DNA of 64,000 bases. It comes from Rhizobium sp. RU36D. Lineage in GTDB: Bacteria; Pseudomonadota; Alphaproteobacteria; Rhizobiales; Rhizobiaceae. Below are positions 8,152 to 16,411 of the stretch, in pieces. How positions within the stretch are numbered: position 1 is the stretch's first letter; the number at the start of each line of letters is the position of its first letter. The stretch is taken from positions 62,001 through 126,000 of the forward strand of contig NZ_FWXU01000014.1 of the NCBI RefSeq assembly GCF_900176345.1, in the 5' to 3' direction. The translations under genes were made by a program, and so were the position numbers. A model generated the notes under the pieces. The model did no database searches. It was given only the letters and a program-made list of their open reading frames with translations, and was not told where the DNA came from.

Positions 8152-9051
8152 GTGTCGCAGTCCAGACTTCAAGGCGTGATCGCCGCTTCCATCACCCCCG
8201 TCACCCCGGACCACCAGATCGACGTTCCGCGTCTTGCCGCCCATATCGGGCAGTTGCTCGCCAAGGGTTGCAGCCATGTTTCGACCTTCGGCACCACGGG
8301 CGAAGGCGCCTCTTTCGCCACGGGACAGAAGGTAGCGGCACTGCAGGCGCTGAAGGCGATGGGCGTGGACATGGGGCGCCAGGTGCCGGCGATCATGACG
8401 CCGGTGCTGGATGATGCGGTGCGCAGCCTGGTCGCCTATCGCGAGCTTGGCTGCCGTGCCGTCCTGGTGCTTCCGCCCTTCTATTACGGCGCGACCGAGG
8501 CCGGGATCGCCGGCTTCTACGACGCGCTGATCGAGCGCACGTCAGGTGCCAGCGATATCGATCTCCTGCTCTACAACATCCCGCAGTTGAGCCGCGTGAA
8601 GTTCACCAAGTCACTGGTCGAGACGATCCTCTCCCGCCATGGCTCGCGCATCGTCGGCATCAAGGATTCGACCGGCGACATCGAGAACGGGCTGATGCTG
8701 GTGGAAAGCTTCCGCAACCTCGCGATCTTTACCGGCGATGACCGGGTGCTGCCGACGCTGGTTTCCAAGGGCGGCGCCGGCATGATCGGCGGCATGCCCA
8801 ATGTCTTTGCCAGCGATCTCAAGGCGCTCTACGACAATCCCGGCAATCGCGAGATCCTGGACAAGCAGGCAAAACGCATCGTCGCCGTCGACAATCACGG
8901 TTCGCTGGTCGCGCTGAAGGCGGCGCTGGCGCATTATGGCGGGGATGAAGATCTGGCGCGGGCCCTGCCGCCGTTGCAGGCGCTTGACGCAAAGCAGCGG
9001 GCCAGCTTGATTGCTTTGTTCGAGGATACCGGCTTCCGCGCCGCCGCCTGA
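8152..9051 (+). CDS. Dihydrodipicolinate synthase / N-acetylneuraminate lyase family aldolase
   Basis: A (beta/alpha)8 class I aldolase of 299 residues. The Schiff-base lysine is in GIKDSTGD (about Lys171) and the conserved tyrosine in LLYNIPQ. The N-terminal STFGTTGEG motif binds the pyruvate carboxylate. Members cleave or form 2-keto-3-deoxy acids or dipicolinate precursors. Next to TRAP transporter, rhamnosidase and HpcH genes, a catabolic role (for example cleaving a keto-deoxy sugar acid to pyruvate) is more likely than lysine biosynthesis. GTG 8152 is chosen as start because AGGAGA lies directly upstream; the upstream TTG lies inside the palindrome. Confidence 0.9.
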   Translation: MSQSRLQGVIAASITPVTPDHQIDVPRLAAHIGQLLAKGCSHVSTFGTTGEGASFATGQKVAALQALKAMGVDMGRQVPAIMTPVLDDAVRSLVAYRELGCRAVLVLPPFYYGATEAGIAGFYDALIERTSGASDIDLLLYNIPQLSRVKFTKSLVETILSRHGSRIVGIKDSTGDIENGLMLVESFRNLAIFTGDDRVLPTLVSKGGAGMIGGMPNVFASDLKALYDNPGNREILDKQAKRIVAVDNHGSLVALKAALAHYGGDEDLARALPPLQALDAKQRASLIALFEDTGFRAAA

Positions 9052-9088
9052 TCCGGGCGGCCACGAGCCGGCGGCGGAGAGGAAAGAC

Positions 9089-9772
9089 ATGACCGAGGAC
9101 AGCGCAACGACCGAGCCTGAACCGACCGAGCTTCGGTCGGTGAAGCAGGCTGCCTATGACCGGTTCCGCGAGGCGCTGTTCGACGGCCGGCTCAAGGCCG
9201 GTGCCTTCGTCTCGCAGCGGGAGCTGGTGGCGCTGCTCGGTTTGTCCATCGGTGCGCTGCGGGAGCTGCTGCCGCGCCTGCAATATGAGGGGCTGCTGCT
9301 CGTCATGCCGCAGCGGGGCATCCAGATCACCCAGATCGACCTGCCGATGATCCGCCAGGCCTTCCAGATGCGCATGGCGCTGGAGCGCGAGGCAGTCATC
9401 AGCGCGGTGCGGTCGATGCCGGATGAGGTGCTGCGGGAGCAGGAGGCGCTGCATCGCGCGATCCTGGAGGAAGTCAAGGTGGCCCCGGCCCCGGAAGTCT
9501 TCCAGCGCGGCCAGCAGATCGATGATGGCTTCCACAACCTGCTGATCAACGCGACCCAGAACGACCTGTTGATCCAGGCCTATGCGGTGAATGCGATCCG
9601 CATGCGGCTGATCAAGCGGGACCGGATCACGTTGACCCAGCACGTCCTGCCATCGGCCTTCGGAGATCACCTCGCTGTCATCGAGGCTATCCTCTCCCGC
9701 GATATCCACAAGGCCAGCGACGCCATCGACACGCACATCATGAACGCCCGCAAACGGGCGACGGAAATTTAG
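9089..9772 (+). CDS. GntR-family (FadR/FCD-type) transcriptional regulator
   Basis: 227 residues with an N-terminal winged helix (SVKQAAYDRFREALFDGRL, then SQRELVALLGLS) and a helical FCD effector domain containing the IDDGFHNLLINATQN and FGDHLAVIEAIL segments. The latter carries the His residue typical of metal-binding FCD domains. Such proteins usually release DNA when a sugar acid or organic acid binds. It begins 37 bp after the aldolase and probably controls the divergent TRAP and aldolase operons through the palindrome at 8116. GGAAAGAC precedes the ATG. Confidence 0.92.
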   Translation: MTEDSATTEPEPTELRSVKQAAYDRFREALFDGRLKAGAFVSQRELVALLGLSIGALRELLPRLQYEGLLLVMPQRGIQITQIDLPMIRQAFQMRMALEREAVISAVRSMPDEVLREQEALHRAILEEVKVAPAPEVFQRGQQIDDGFHNLLINATQNDLLIQAYAVNAIRMRLIKRDRITLTQHVLPSAFGDHLAVIEAILSRDIHKASDAIDTHIMNARKRATEI

Positions 9773-9842
9773 GCCGGAATAGCAAGGGATGGGGAGTTTT
9801 CTGGTTCGGATCGAAAGACAGGACGGCATGGAATGCTGGTGA

Positions 9843-10012
9843 ACCCCCCTCTGCCTTGCCAGGCATCTCCCCCACAAGGGGGGAGATCGAATCGCGGCGG
9901 CGCTCTGCCCAGCAGCTACCGCTAAGGCTTTGCCTCCCACGGGCGAAGCGTCGGCGCCACTAGCCGATCTCCCCCCTTGAGGGGGAGATGTCCGGCAGGA
10001 CAGAGGGGGGTT
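9843..10012. repeat. Two inverted copies of a mosaic palindromic repeat in the gap before the rhamnosidase
   Basis: Copy A (9843-9890) begins ACCCCCCTCTGCCTTGCCAG and includes the self-complementary core CTCCCCC...GGGGGGAG. Copy B (9965-10012) is nearly the reverse complement. The 314-bp gap between the GntR gene and the rhamnosidase otherwise shows no gene. Related copies occur at 13704, 13885 and 14011. This is a non-coding, GC-rich repeat family common between Rhizobiales genes. Confidence 0.75.
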
Positions 10013-10086
10013 CACCGGAAACGACGCCATGATCTGCCCCGTCATCCAAAACGACCCCGTAAAATCATGTTCGAGGAAACACGACA

Positions 10087-12759
10087 TTGCAGCCATATGA
10101 CCTGAAGTGCGAGCATCTTGCTGTCGCGCGTGGCCTGAACACGCCGGTACCGCGGTTTTCCTGGGCGCTTCGCAGCGGTGGCGGAGGCCAGCGGCAGACG
10201 GCCTATCGTCTTGTTGTCGGGACGGATGAGGGTGCAGTCGCTAAAGGCTCCGGCTATATCTGGGATAGCGGCAAGATCGTCTCAGACCGCACCTCGCTCA
10301 TCCCCTATGGCGGTCCCGTGCTGCCTGATGGCGCCAAGCTGTTCTGGAGCGTCGCGGTCTGGGACGAGGCGGATCGCTCGTCTGTCTCTGCCCCGGCCAC
10401 CCTCTTCACCGGCCTTGCGGCCGATCGCTGGCGGGCGCAATGGATTGCCCGCTATTTTGTTCTGCCGGCCGGTCGGGAAGTGCCCTCGGACAATATCTAT
10501 GACAACAAGTGGCAGGCCCGCCCCGCGGACTATCTGCGCAAGCATTTCACCGCCGCCAAGCCGAGGCAGGCGCTGCTCTATGTCACGGCACTCGGGCTCT
10601 ACGAGGCCTATATCAACGGCGTGAAGATCGGCGACGACGTGATGGCGCCGGGCTGGACGGATTATCACCGCCGCGTCGAATACCAGGTCCATGATGTCAC
10701 CGAGACCCTGCGCGACGGCGACAATGTCATCGGCGCAATCCTGGGCGAAGGCTGGTATAGCGGCCGCGTCGGCCACAATCAGCGCCGCGCGGGCAATCAC
10801 TATGGTGGCCGTCCTGCCCTGCTCTGCGAGTTGCACCTGCATCACCAGGATGGTTCTGTCGAAGTCATCGCGTCCGACGATAGCTGGCAGACGCGCCAGG
10901 GCCCGATCTGCTACAGCGATTTCCTGATGGGCGAACAATATGATGCGCGGCTGGCGATCGACGGCTGGAGCGAGGCGGCAAACCCGCCCGGCAGCTGGCA
11001 GCCGGTCGAGGCATTCTTGCCGGACCCGCGCCCGCCGGAGCTGAATGCCGCGCGCATCCAGCCCGCGCGCGAACAGGCGGAATTCGCCGCACGCTTCCTG
11101 CATCGATCCGCGTCTGGTGCTGCGATTTACGATTTGGGGCAGAATATATCCGGCTATATGAAGCTTGAGGTGACGGCCCGCGAAGGCGATCGCTTCACGC
11201 TGCGCCACGCGGAAATCCTTGACGGTGACGGCGAACTCTACACCGCCAACCTGCGCCACGCGGTCGCCACGGATATCTTCATTGCCGCCGGCAAGGGACG
11301 GGAAAGCTTCAAGCCCCGTTTCACCTTCCATGGCTTTCGCTATGTGGAGCTGTCCGTTCCCGACGGCTTCGATCTCGCCGATGTGACGCTGACGGGGATA
11401 GCCATCCACACTGATGCGCCGGTCACCGGCCGGATCGAGACCGGCAATGCCTTGGTCAACCAGCTGCTCTCCAACATCGAATGGAGCCAGAGGGACAATT
11501 TCCTCTCCGTGCCGACCGATTGCCCGCAGCGCGACGAGCGCTATGGCTGGACGGCGGATGCCCAGGTCTTCTGGCGCACGGCGGGTTACACCATGGATGT
11601 CGCTGCCTTCCTGACCAAGTGGATGCTCGATATCGAGGACGGCCAGTCGCCGGATGGCGCCTTTCCCGATGTCGCGCCGACCAAGCCGCTCAACCCCTAT
11701 CGGCTGACCCCGCAGCCCGGCGCGCCCGGCTGGGGCGATGCGCCTGTCATCATGGGCTGGCAACACTACCTGCGCTATGGCGACCGGGCCTTGCTGGAGC
11801 GTTTCTATCCCGCCTTCCAGCGCTGGATGCAGCATATCGAAACCGCCAACCCCGATGGCATCAGGCGCAACGCGGTCTACAACAACTATGGTGACTGGCT
11901 GAGCATCGGCCCATCTTCCGACCGCACGGTGGTCGCCACGGCCTATTGGGTCTTCGTTGCCGATTTGATGGAGCGGATCGCCGCGGTCTTGGGGCTGGAG
12001 CAGGACCGCGCCCGCTACGCCCAACTGGCCACGCGCATCCGCGCCGCCTTCCAAGCCGAATTCGTGACCGCCGACGGGCTGGTGCGCGGCGATACCCAGA
12101 CCGCCTATCTGCTGAGCCTCGATTTCGATATCTTGCCGGCCGAGCTGCGGCCGCTCGCCGCCCGTCGCCTGGTCGACAATATCCGCGCCGCCGGCAACCA
12201 CCTGCAGACGGGTTTTCTCGGTGTGAAACATCTCTGCCCCGTTCTCAGCGATATCGGCGAGACCGATCTGGCCTTCCAGCTGCTGCTCAACGAAACCTAT
12301 CCCAGCTGGGGATTTTCTATCGCTGAGGGCGCCACGACCATCTGGGAACGCTGGGATGGCTGGACCCGCGAGCGCGGCTTCCAATCCGCCAACATGAATT
12401 CCTTCAACCACTATGCTTATGGCTCGGTCGGCGAATGGATCTGGTCGCGGATCGCAGGCATCGACTGGGACGAAAGCACCCCCGGTTTTCGCCGCTGCCG
12501 CATGCGGCCGCTGTTTGACGCCCGCATTGGTTGGTGCAAGGCGGATTACCAGGCCCAGACCGGCCTGTTCCGCAGCCATTGGAGCATGGAGGCGGAGACG
12601 GTCCGTTGGGAGATCGAGATCCCGCCCAATTGCGAGGGGCTGATCGAACTCCCATCGAATGCCCGATGGGTTGACGGGGGACAAACCAAGGCGGGCAAAA
12701 GCCTATTGCTGCCATCAGGCATCCACCGCCTGACGATCGCCCTTGCGCCGGGGAATTGA
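10087..12759 (+). CDS. Alpha-L-rhamnosidase, glycoside hydrolase family 78
   Basis: 890 residues in the full GH78 order: N-terminal beta-sandwich domains, the (alpha/alpha)6 catalytic barrel from about residue 450, and a C-terminal beta-domain. The acidic motif DCPQRDERYGWTADAQ (residues 478 onwards) holds the catalytic acid region, and AEGATTIWERWDGW (about 746-759) the second acidic cluster. It removes terminal alpha-L-rhamnose by inversion. There is no signal peptide, so it would act on imported oligosaccharides. The start is TTG 10087 with GAGGAAAC upstream. It is followed 75 bp later by the HpcH aldolase, pointing to a pathway from rhamnosides to small 2-oxo acids. Confidence 0.94.
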   Translation: MQPYDLKCEHLAVARGLNTPVPRFSWALRSGGGGQRQTAYRLVVGTDEGAVAKGSGYIWDSGKIVSDRTSLIPYGGPVLPDGAKLFWSVAVWDEADRSSVSAPATLFTGLAADRWRAQWIARYFVLPAGREVPSDNIYDNKWQARPADYLRKHFTAAKPRQALLYVTALGLYEAYINGVKIGDDVMAPGWTDYHRRVEYQVHDVTETLRDGDNVIGAILGEGWYSGRVGHNQRRAGNHYGGRPALLCELHLHHQDGSVEVIASDDSWQTRQGPICYSDFLMGEQYDARLAIDGWSEAANPPGSWQPVEAFLPDPRPPELNAARIQPAREQAEFAARFLHRSASGAAIYDLGQNISGYMKLEVTAREGDRFTLRHAEILDGDGELYTANLRHAVATDIFIAAGKGRESFKPRFTFHGFRYVELSVPDGFDLADVTLTGIAIHTDAPVTGRIETGNALVNQLLSNIEWSQRDNFLSVPTDCPQRDERYGWTADAQVFWRTAGYTMDVAAFLTKWMLDIEDGQSPDGAFPDVAPTKPLNPYRLTPQPGAPGWGDAPVIMGWQHYLRYGDRALLERFYPAFQRWMQHIETANPDGIRRNAVYNNYGDWLSIGPSSDRTVVATAYWVFVADLMERIAAVLGLEQDRARYAQLATRIRAAFQAEFVTADGLVRGDTQTAYLLSLDFDILPAELRPLAARRLVDNIRAAGNHLQTGFLGVKHLCPVLSDIGETDLAFQLLLNETYPSWGFSIAEGATTIWERWDGWTRERGFQSANMNSFNHYAYGSVGEWIWSRIAGIDWDESTPGFRRCRMRPLFDARIGWCKADYQAQTGLFRSHWSMEAETVRWEIEIPPNCEGLIELPSNARWVDGGQTKAGKSLLLPSGIHRLTIALAPGN

Positions 12760-12834
12760 GGCGCATCTTATGAAGCAAAGACTAGATGGTCCCGATTCGC
12801 GGATCACCGAAACAAGCCTGAAGGGAGGCACCCC

Positions 12835-13635
12835 GTGAAACCTTTGAAACAACGCATGCTGGATGGCGAGTTCGTCACCGCCGCCTGGGCCGAGATGGGC
12901 TCTCCCGACAATGCCGAGGCCATGGTGCGCCATGGCTGGCCGGTCATCCTGATCGATGGCGAGCACGGCATCGGCGATCTCGAGCAATGGGTGGCCGTCG
13001 CCCGCGCGGTCGAGGCCGCCGGCGGCGAGGTGATCCTGCGCGTCCCCCATGCGGCGCAATGGATGCTGAACCGAGCGCTCGACCGCGGCTTCCGTTCCAT
13101 CCTGGTGCCGCGCGTCAACACCGTGGAAGAAGCCCGCGCCATTGCCGATTTCTGCCGCTATCCGCCCCATGGCAGCCGCGGCTATGCCGCCCCGATCGTG
13201 CGCGCCTCCGGCTTCGGCCAGCGTCCCGGCTATGCGCTTCAGGAAGCCCATGGCGAATTGCTGCTGATGATCCAGTGCGAGCATGTCGATGCGGTTGCCA
13301 ATATCGCCGAGATCGCCGCCGTTCCGGGCATCGATGCCATCTTCATCGGTCCGAACGATCTCGCCGGCTCCGCCCATCACCTGGAGCGCATGCTGGAGCC
13401 CGAGCCGCAGGCGCTGATCAAGAAGGTCGAGGCCGAATGCGCCAAACAGGGCCGCATGCTGGCCACCATCGTCGGCGCCGGCCGCAGCTGGAGCGATCTG
13501 AAAGCCCTCGGCTACCGCCTCGCCATCGGCCCCAATGACGTCTCCCTGATCGTCAACGCCGCCCGCGACGCCGCCCGCGAACGCGACGAGTCCTTGGGCG
13601 TGGCGGTGGCGGGAGGCAAGGGCTCGGCGTATTAG
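12835..13635 (+). CDS. HpcH/HpaI-family aldolase (2-keto-3-deoxy-L-rhamnonate aldolase-like)
   Basis: 266 residues of the metal-dependent class II pyruvate aldolase family. Conserved features are IDGEHG, the arginine in ILRVP, the LVPRVNTVEEA segment, the metal-ligand Glu in IQCEH and FIGPNDLAGS. The start is GTG with AGGGAGG upstream. The rhamnosidase just upstream suggests a substrate such as 2-keto-3-deoxy-L-rhamnonate, which RhmA-type members cleave to pyruvate and lactaldehyde, but the genes for rhamnose oxidation are not in the window. Confidence 0.9.
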   Translation: MKPLKQRMLDGEFVTAAWAEMGSPDNAEAMVRHGWPVILIDGEHGIGDLEQWVAVARAVEAAGGEVILRVPHAAQWMLNRALDRGFRSILVPRVNTVEEARAIADFCRYPPHGSRGYAAPIVRASGFGQRPGYALQEAHGELLLMIQCEHVDAVANIAEIAAVPGIDAIFIGPNDLAGSAHHLERMLEPEPQALIKKVEAECAKQGRMLATIVGAGRSWSDLKALGYRLAIGPNDVSLIVNAARDAARERDESLGVAVAGGKGSAY

Positions 13636-13703
13636 GATAGGGCGGTCTGAGTATTCGCGTTGGGGTTGGGCGAGGTGTGATCAAGGTCCGCGATGGAAAC
13701 CGG

Positions 13704-14079
13704 GTACCCCCCTCTGCCTTGCCAGGCATCTCCCCCTCAAGGGGGGAGATCGACTCGCGGCAGCGCCTCAGGCTCTCTCTGACGTGTTTGCGTCTGGTCC
13801 TGGCTAAAGAGTTGTTGCTGCCTCGCGGCTTTGAACACACCCATTGCAGTCGTAAAGCGGATCAAGGTCAGCGATGGTGACCGGGGGTACCCCCCTCTGT
13901 CCTGCCGGACATCTCCCCCTCAAGGGGGGAGATCGGCTGGGCGGCATCGCCCGCTCCCTCTCAAAGCAAACTGTCCGACGATAGCTTATGGCGCGGCATT
14001 GGCCGCGGGTCGATCTCCCCCCTTGAGGGGGAGATGCCCGCTTTTCGATGTAATCGAAAGAGGGCAGAGGGGGGTACCC
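13704..14079. repeat. Three further mosaic palindromic repeats in a 529-bp non-coding gap
   Basis: The gap 13636-14164 holds copies at 13704-13752, 13885-13936 (same orientation) and 14011-14079 (inverted, with the insertion GCTTTTCGATGTAATCGAAA that itself forms a hairpin). Each copy has the ATCTCCCCC...GGGGGGAGAT core and a CCCCCCTCTG flank. The first two are also preceded by a shared ATCAAGGT lead-in. I see no gene in this stretch. Confidence 0.75.
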
Positions 14080-14164
14080 AGTCACGACCGCAGATGGTCA
14101 TGGACAAGCACCTGCCGGCGAGATGAGATCTAAGCCAACCCACCCCGCCCCGCCGAAATACCCC

Positions 14165-14590
14165 TCACCCCTTCGGACGCACCACACCCTTCTTCAGGAT
14201 GATATTGCCGTAGAGCCGGGTTTCGCCGGTTTGGACGATGGCGAAGCAGTCGCGGGCGCGGGCGTAGAAGGCGTGGCGCTCGACCGTGCCGCAGGTGCCG
14301 CGATCGCCTACGAGGGCGCGCAGCTCGGCCACCGCGGGCGGCACTTCGGTCGGGTTGCCCACCACTTCCATGGTGTGAGCCTGCACATCGACGAAATCAT
14401 CGAGCGGCAGGACCGACAGCACCGCACGCGTCGCATCCGTTATCGACACGCCGTCAAGGCGGATCAGGCGCTTGGCATTGGTCGTGCCGGGAAAATTGGC
14501 GTCCACAAGCGCAATCTCGTCGCCATGGCCCATGGCGCGCAGCGTGTGCAGAAGATCGGGCGAAAGCAAGGGGTCGATATCGATCAGCAT
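14165..14590 (-). CDS. fucU: RbsD/FucU-family mutarotase (L-fucose mutarotase-like)
   Basis: 141 residues, the length of FucU. The family features are the N-terminal DPLLSPDLLHTLRAMGHGDEI with the catalytic-site His, DANFPGT, and the C-terminal ETRLYGNIILKKGV. FucU/RbsD proteins interconvert anomers of free sugars; FucU acts on L-fucose and similar 6-deoxy sugars. Downstream and convergent to the rhamnosidase cluster, it could serve L-rhamnose or a related 6-deoxy sugar released by GH78. It is transcribed alone on the minus strand. Confidence 0.88.
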   Translation of the reverse strand: MLIDIDPLLSPDLLHTLRAMGHGDEIALVDANFPGTTNAKRLIRLDGVSITDATRAVLSVLPLDDFVDVQAHTMEVVGNPTEVPPAVAELRALVGDRGTCGTVERHAFYARARDCFAIVQTGETRLYGNIILKKGVVRPKG

Positions 14591-14875
14591 CAGGTGTTTC
14601 CAGTGGTTGTGTTATGGTTTTCGCCAAGTGGCTGCCCATGGAAGCCCGTGGCTCTTTAGCTTTTTGTTTTCGTTTGCATTTTTTGAAGGGGTGAAGCCCT
14701 CCTCGCCGTCGAACTCTAGGATCACTGCACGCAGGCGGTCAAGCGCATCGGCGGGCTTCCCCGGCACTCCCCGCACGAAATCCCCTGGACGAAAGGCGAC
14801 TATCCAAATTGCGGTTCGCCGATGTCGCAAACCGCCTGTTGCGACAAGGTGCAAACGGCTAGCATCCCGGTAGTT

Positions 14876-15055
14876 CCAAGGTGCCACCTGTCGGGAGGAC
14901 AGGATGGAGAATTGGGAAGCCGGTCGAAATCCGGCGCTGCCCCCGCAACGGTAGCGGAGTTCGTGTTCGACGGGAGACCACTGGGCTTGACGGCCTGGGA
15001 AGGTGTCGAACGGTCCCGAAAGGGACGGCTCCGGAGCCCGGAAACCAGCCTGGAT
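14876..15055 (+). promoter_or_regulatory. Cobalamin (B12) riboswitch
   Basis: The core shows GGGAAGCCGGT and ATCCGGCGCTGCCCCCGCAACGGT-type conserved positions (14914-14952). A P-arm region follows, then the B12 box GAGCCCGGAAACCAGCCTG (15034-15052). This order is the adenosylcobalamin riboswitch consensus. A 7-bp hairpin CGGTCGC/GCGACCG at 15069-15087 follows and may belong to the expression platform. Genes with this element are normally switched off when cobalamin is abundant. The regulated gene is the Rieske oxygenase starting 110 bp downstream. The rest of the gap 14591-14875 shows no convincing gene. Confidence 0.92.
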
Positions 15056-15164
15056 CCGAATATATGAACGGTCGCGGCGGGCGACCGCGTCAGTCTGCCG
15101 TGCTTACCCCAAGCACTGGTTGCCTGTTCGCGCGTCCGTTGCAGAGAAAAAAGCGAGGGCGACG

Positions 15165-16409
15165 ATGGATTTTCAGACCAGTGTGTTGCGGCAGTTGAAG
15201 AATCGCAGGCAGGGCTTCAGCCTTGAGCAGCCCTTCTATATCGACCAGGACTATTTCAAGCTCGATATGGAGATGATCTGGTATCGCGACTGGCTGTTCA
15301 TCGGCCATGACTGCGAGATCCCGCGCGCCGGCAATTATTTCACCGCCCAGATCGGCGATTATCCCGTCGTCATCGTCCGCGGCAAGGATCAGGTCATTCG
15401 CGCCTTCCACAACACCTGTCGCCATCGCGGCCACCGCGTCTGCACCAAGGACAAGGGGGCGGCTGCCAAGCTCGTCTGCCCCTATCACAACTGGACCTAT
15501 GATCTCGACGGCTCGCTCGTCTTCGCCCGCCAGATGGGCGAAAATTTCGACAAGGCCGATTTCGGCCTGAAATCAGTGCATTGCGAAAGCGTCGGCGGCT
15601 ATATCTTCGTCTGCCTGGCCAATGAGGCGCCGGATTTCGCGCCGATGCGCGCCTCGATCGAGCCTTATCTTGCGCCGCACCGCCTGTGGGAGGCCAAGGT
15701 CGCCCACAAGAACACCATCATCGAAAAGGGCAACTGGAAGCTCGTCTGGGAAAACAACCGCGAATGCTACCACTGCGCCGGCAACCATCCGGAGCTTTGC
15801 CGCACCTATCCTGAGGCCCCGACCGCGACCGGCGTCCAGGGTGCGGGCGACGATCCCTTCATTGCCGAACACTGGCAGCGCTGCGAGGCCGCCGGCCTGC
15901 CGTCCACCTTCAAGATGGACCCGTCGGGCCAGTTCCGCACCGCCCGCATGCCGCTGATCCAGGATGCCGAGAGCTACACCATGTCCGGCAAGCGCGCCGT
16001 GAAGAAGCTGCTCTCCGCCGAGGTGCCGATCAGCCATATCGGCACCATGCTGCTGTTCCACTATCCGACGACCTGGAACCATATCCTCGGCGACCACGCG
16101 ATCTCCTTCCGCGTGCTGCCGCTCTCGGCAGAGGAAACAGCGGTGACCACCACCTGGCTGGTCAACAAGGATGCGGTCGAAGGCGTCGATTACGACCTGG
16201 AAGAACTGACCCATGTCTGGAACATGACCAACGATCAGGACCGCTCGATCGTCGAGGAAAACGCCTTTGGCATCCGCTCGCCGGCCTATGAGCCCGGTCC
16301 CTACTCCGTCGATCACGAAGGTGGCGTCATGCAATTCGTAGAATGGTATAGCAATTTCATGACGAGCCGCCTGCAGGGCGACAAGGCCCGTCTGTCGGCG
16401 GTGGCGTGA
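15165..16409 (+). CDS. Rieske-type oxygenase, alpha subunit (quaternary-amine / betaine demethylase-like)
   Basis: 414 residues. The Rieske [2Fe-2S] ligands are visible as Cys85-His87 and Cys105-His108 (CRHRGH...CPYH). The mononuclear-iron site is in ECYHCAGNH (His203, His208), with a late Asp (357 or 359). The segments FSLEQPFY, IIEKGNWKLVWENNRE and FHYPTTWNH resemble stachydrine and glycine-betaine demethylases of rhizobia. Those enzymes remove an N-methyl group as formaldehyde. The start 15165 has GAGGG upstream; a longer frame would enter the riboswitch. It overlaps the reductase gene and lies under a B12 riboswitch, which is unusual. The exact substrate is inference. Confidence 0.9.
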   Translation: MDFQTSVLRQLKNRRQGFSLEQPFYIDQDYFKLDMEMIWYRDWLFIGHDCEIPRAGNYFTAQIGDYPVVIVRGKDQVIRAFHNTCRHRGHRVCTKDKGAAAKLVCPYHNWTYDLDGSLVFARQMGENFDKADFGLKSVHCESVGGYIFVCLANEAPDFAPMRASIEPYLAPHRLWEAKVAHKNTIIEKGNWKLVWENNRECYHCAGNHPELCRTYPEAPTATGVQGAGDDPFIAEHWQRCEAAGLPSTFKMDPSGQFRTARMPLIQDAESYTMSGKRAVKKLLSAEVPISHIGTMLLFHYPTTWNHILGDHAISFRVLPLSAEETAVTTTWLVNKDAVEGVDYDLEELTHVWNMTNDQDRSIVEENAFGIRSPAYEPGPYSVDHEGGVMQFVEWYSNFMTSRLQGDKARLSAVA

Positions 16410-16411
16410 CC

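Noticed and set aside
10282..12684. 800-codon minus-strand frame opposite the rhamnosidase
   Set aside because: It is a shadow of the GH78 gene: that gene has clear motifs and the antisense protein has none.
14612..14887. 91-codon minus-strand open frame upstream of fucU
   Set aside because: It overlaps the riboswitch start, has no ribosome-binding site, and the protein matches no recognised family; possibly a decayed remnant.
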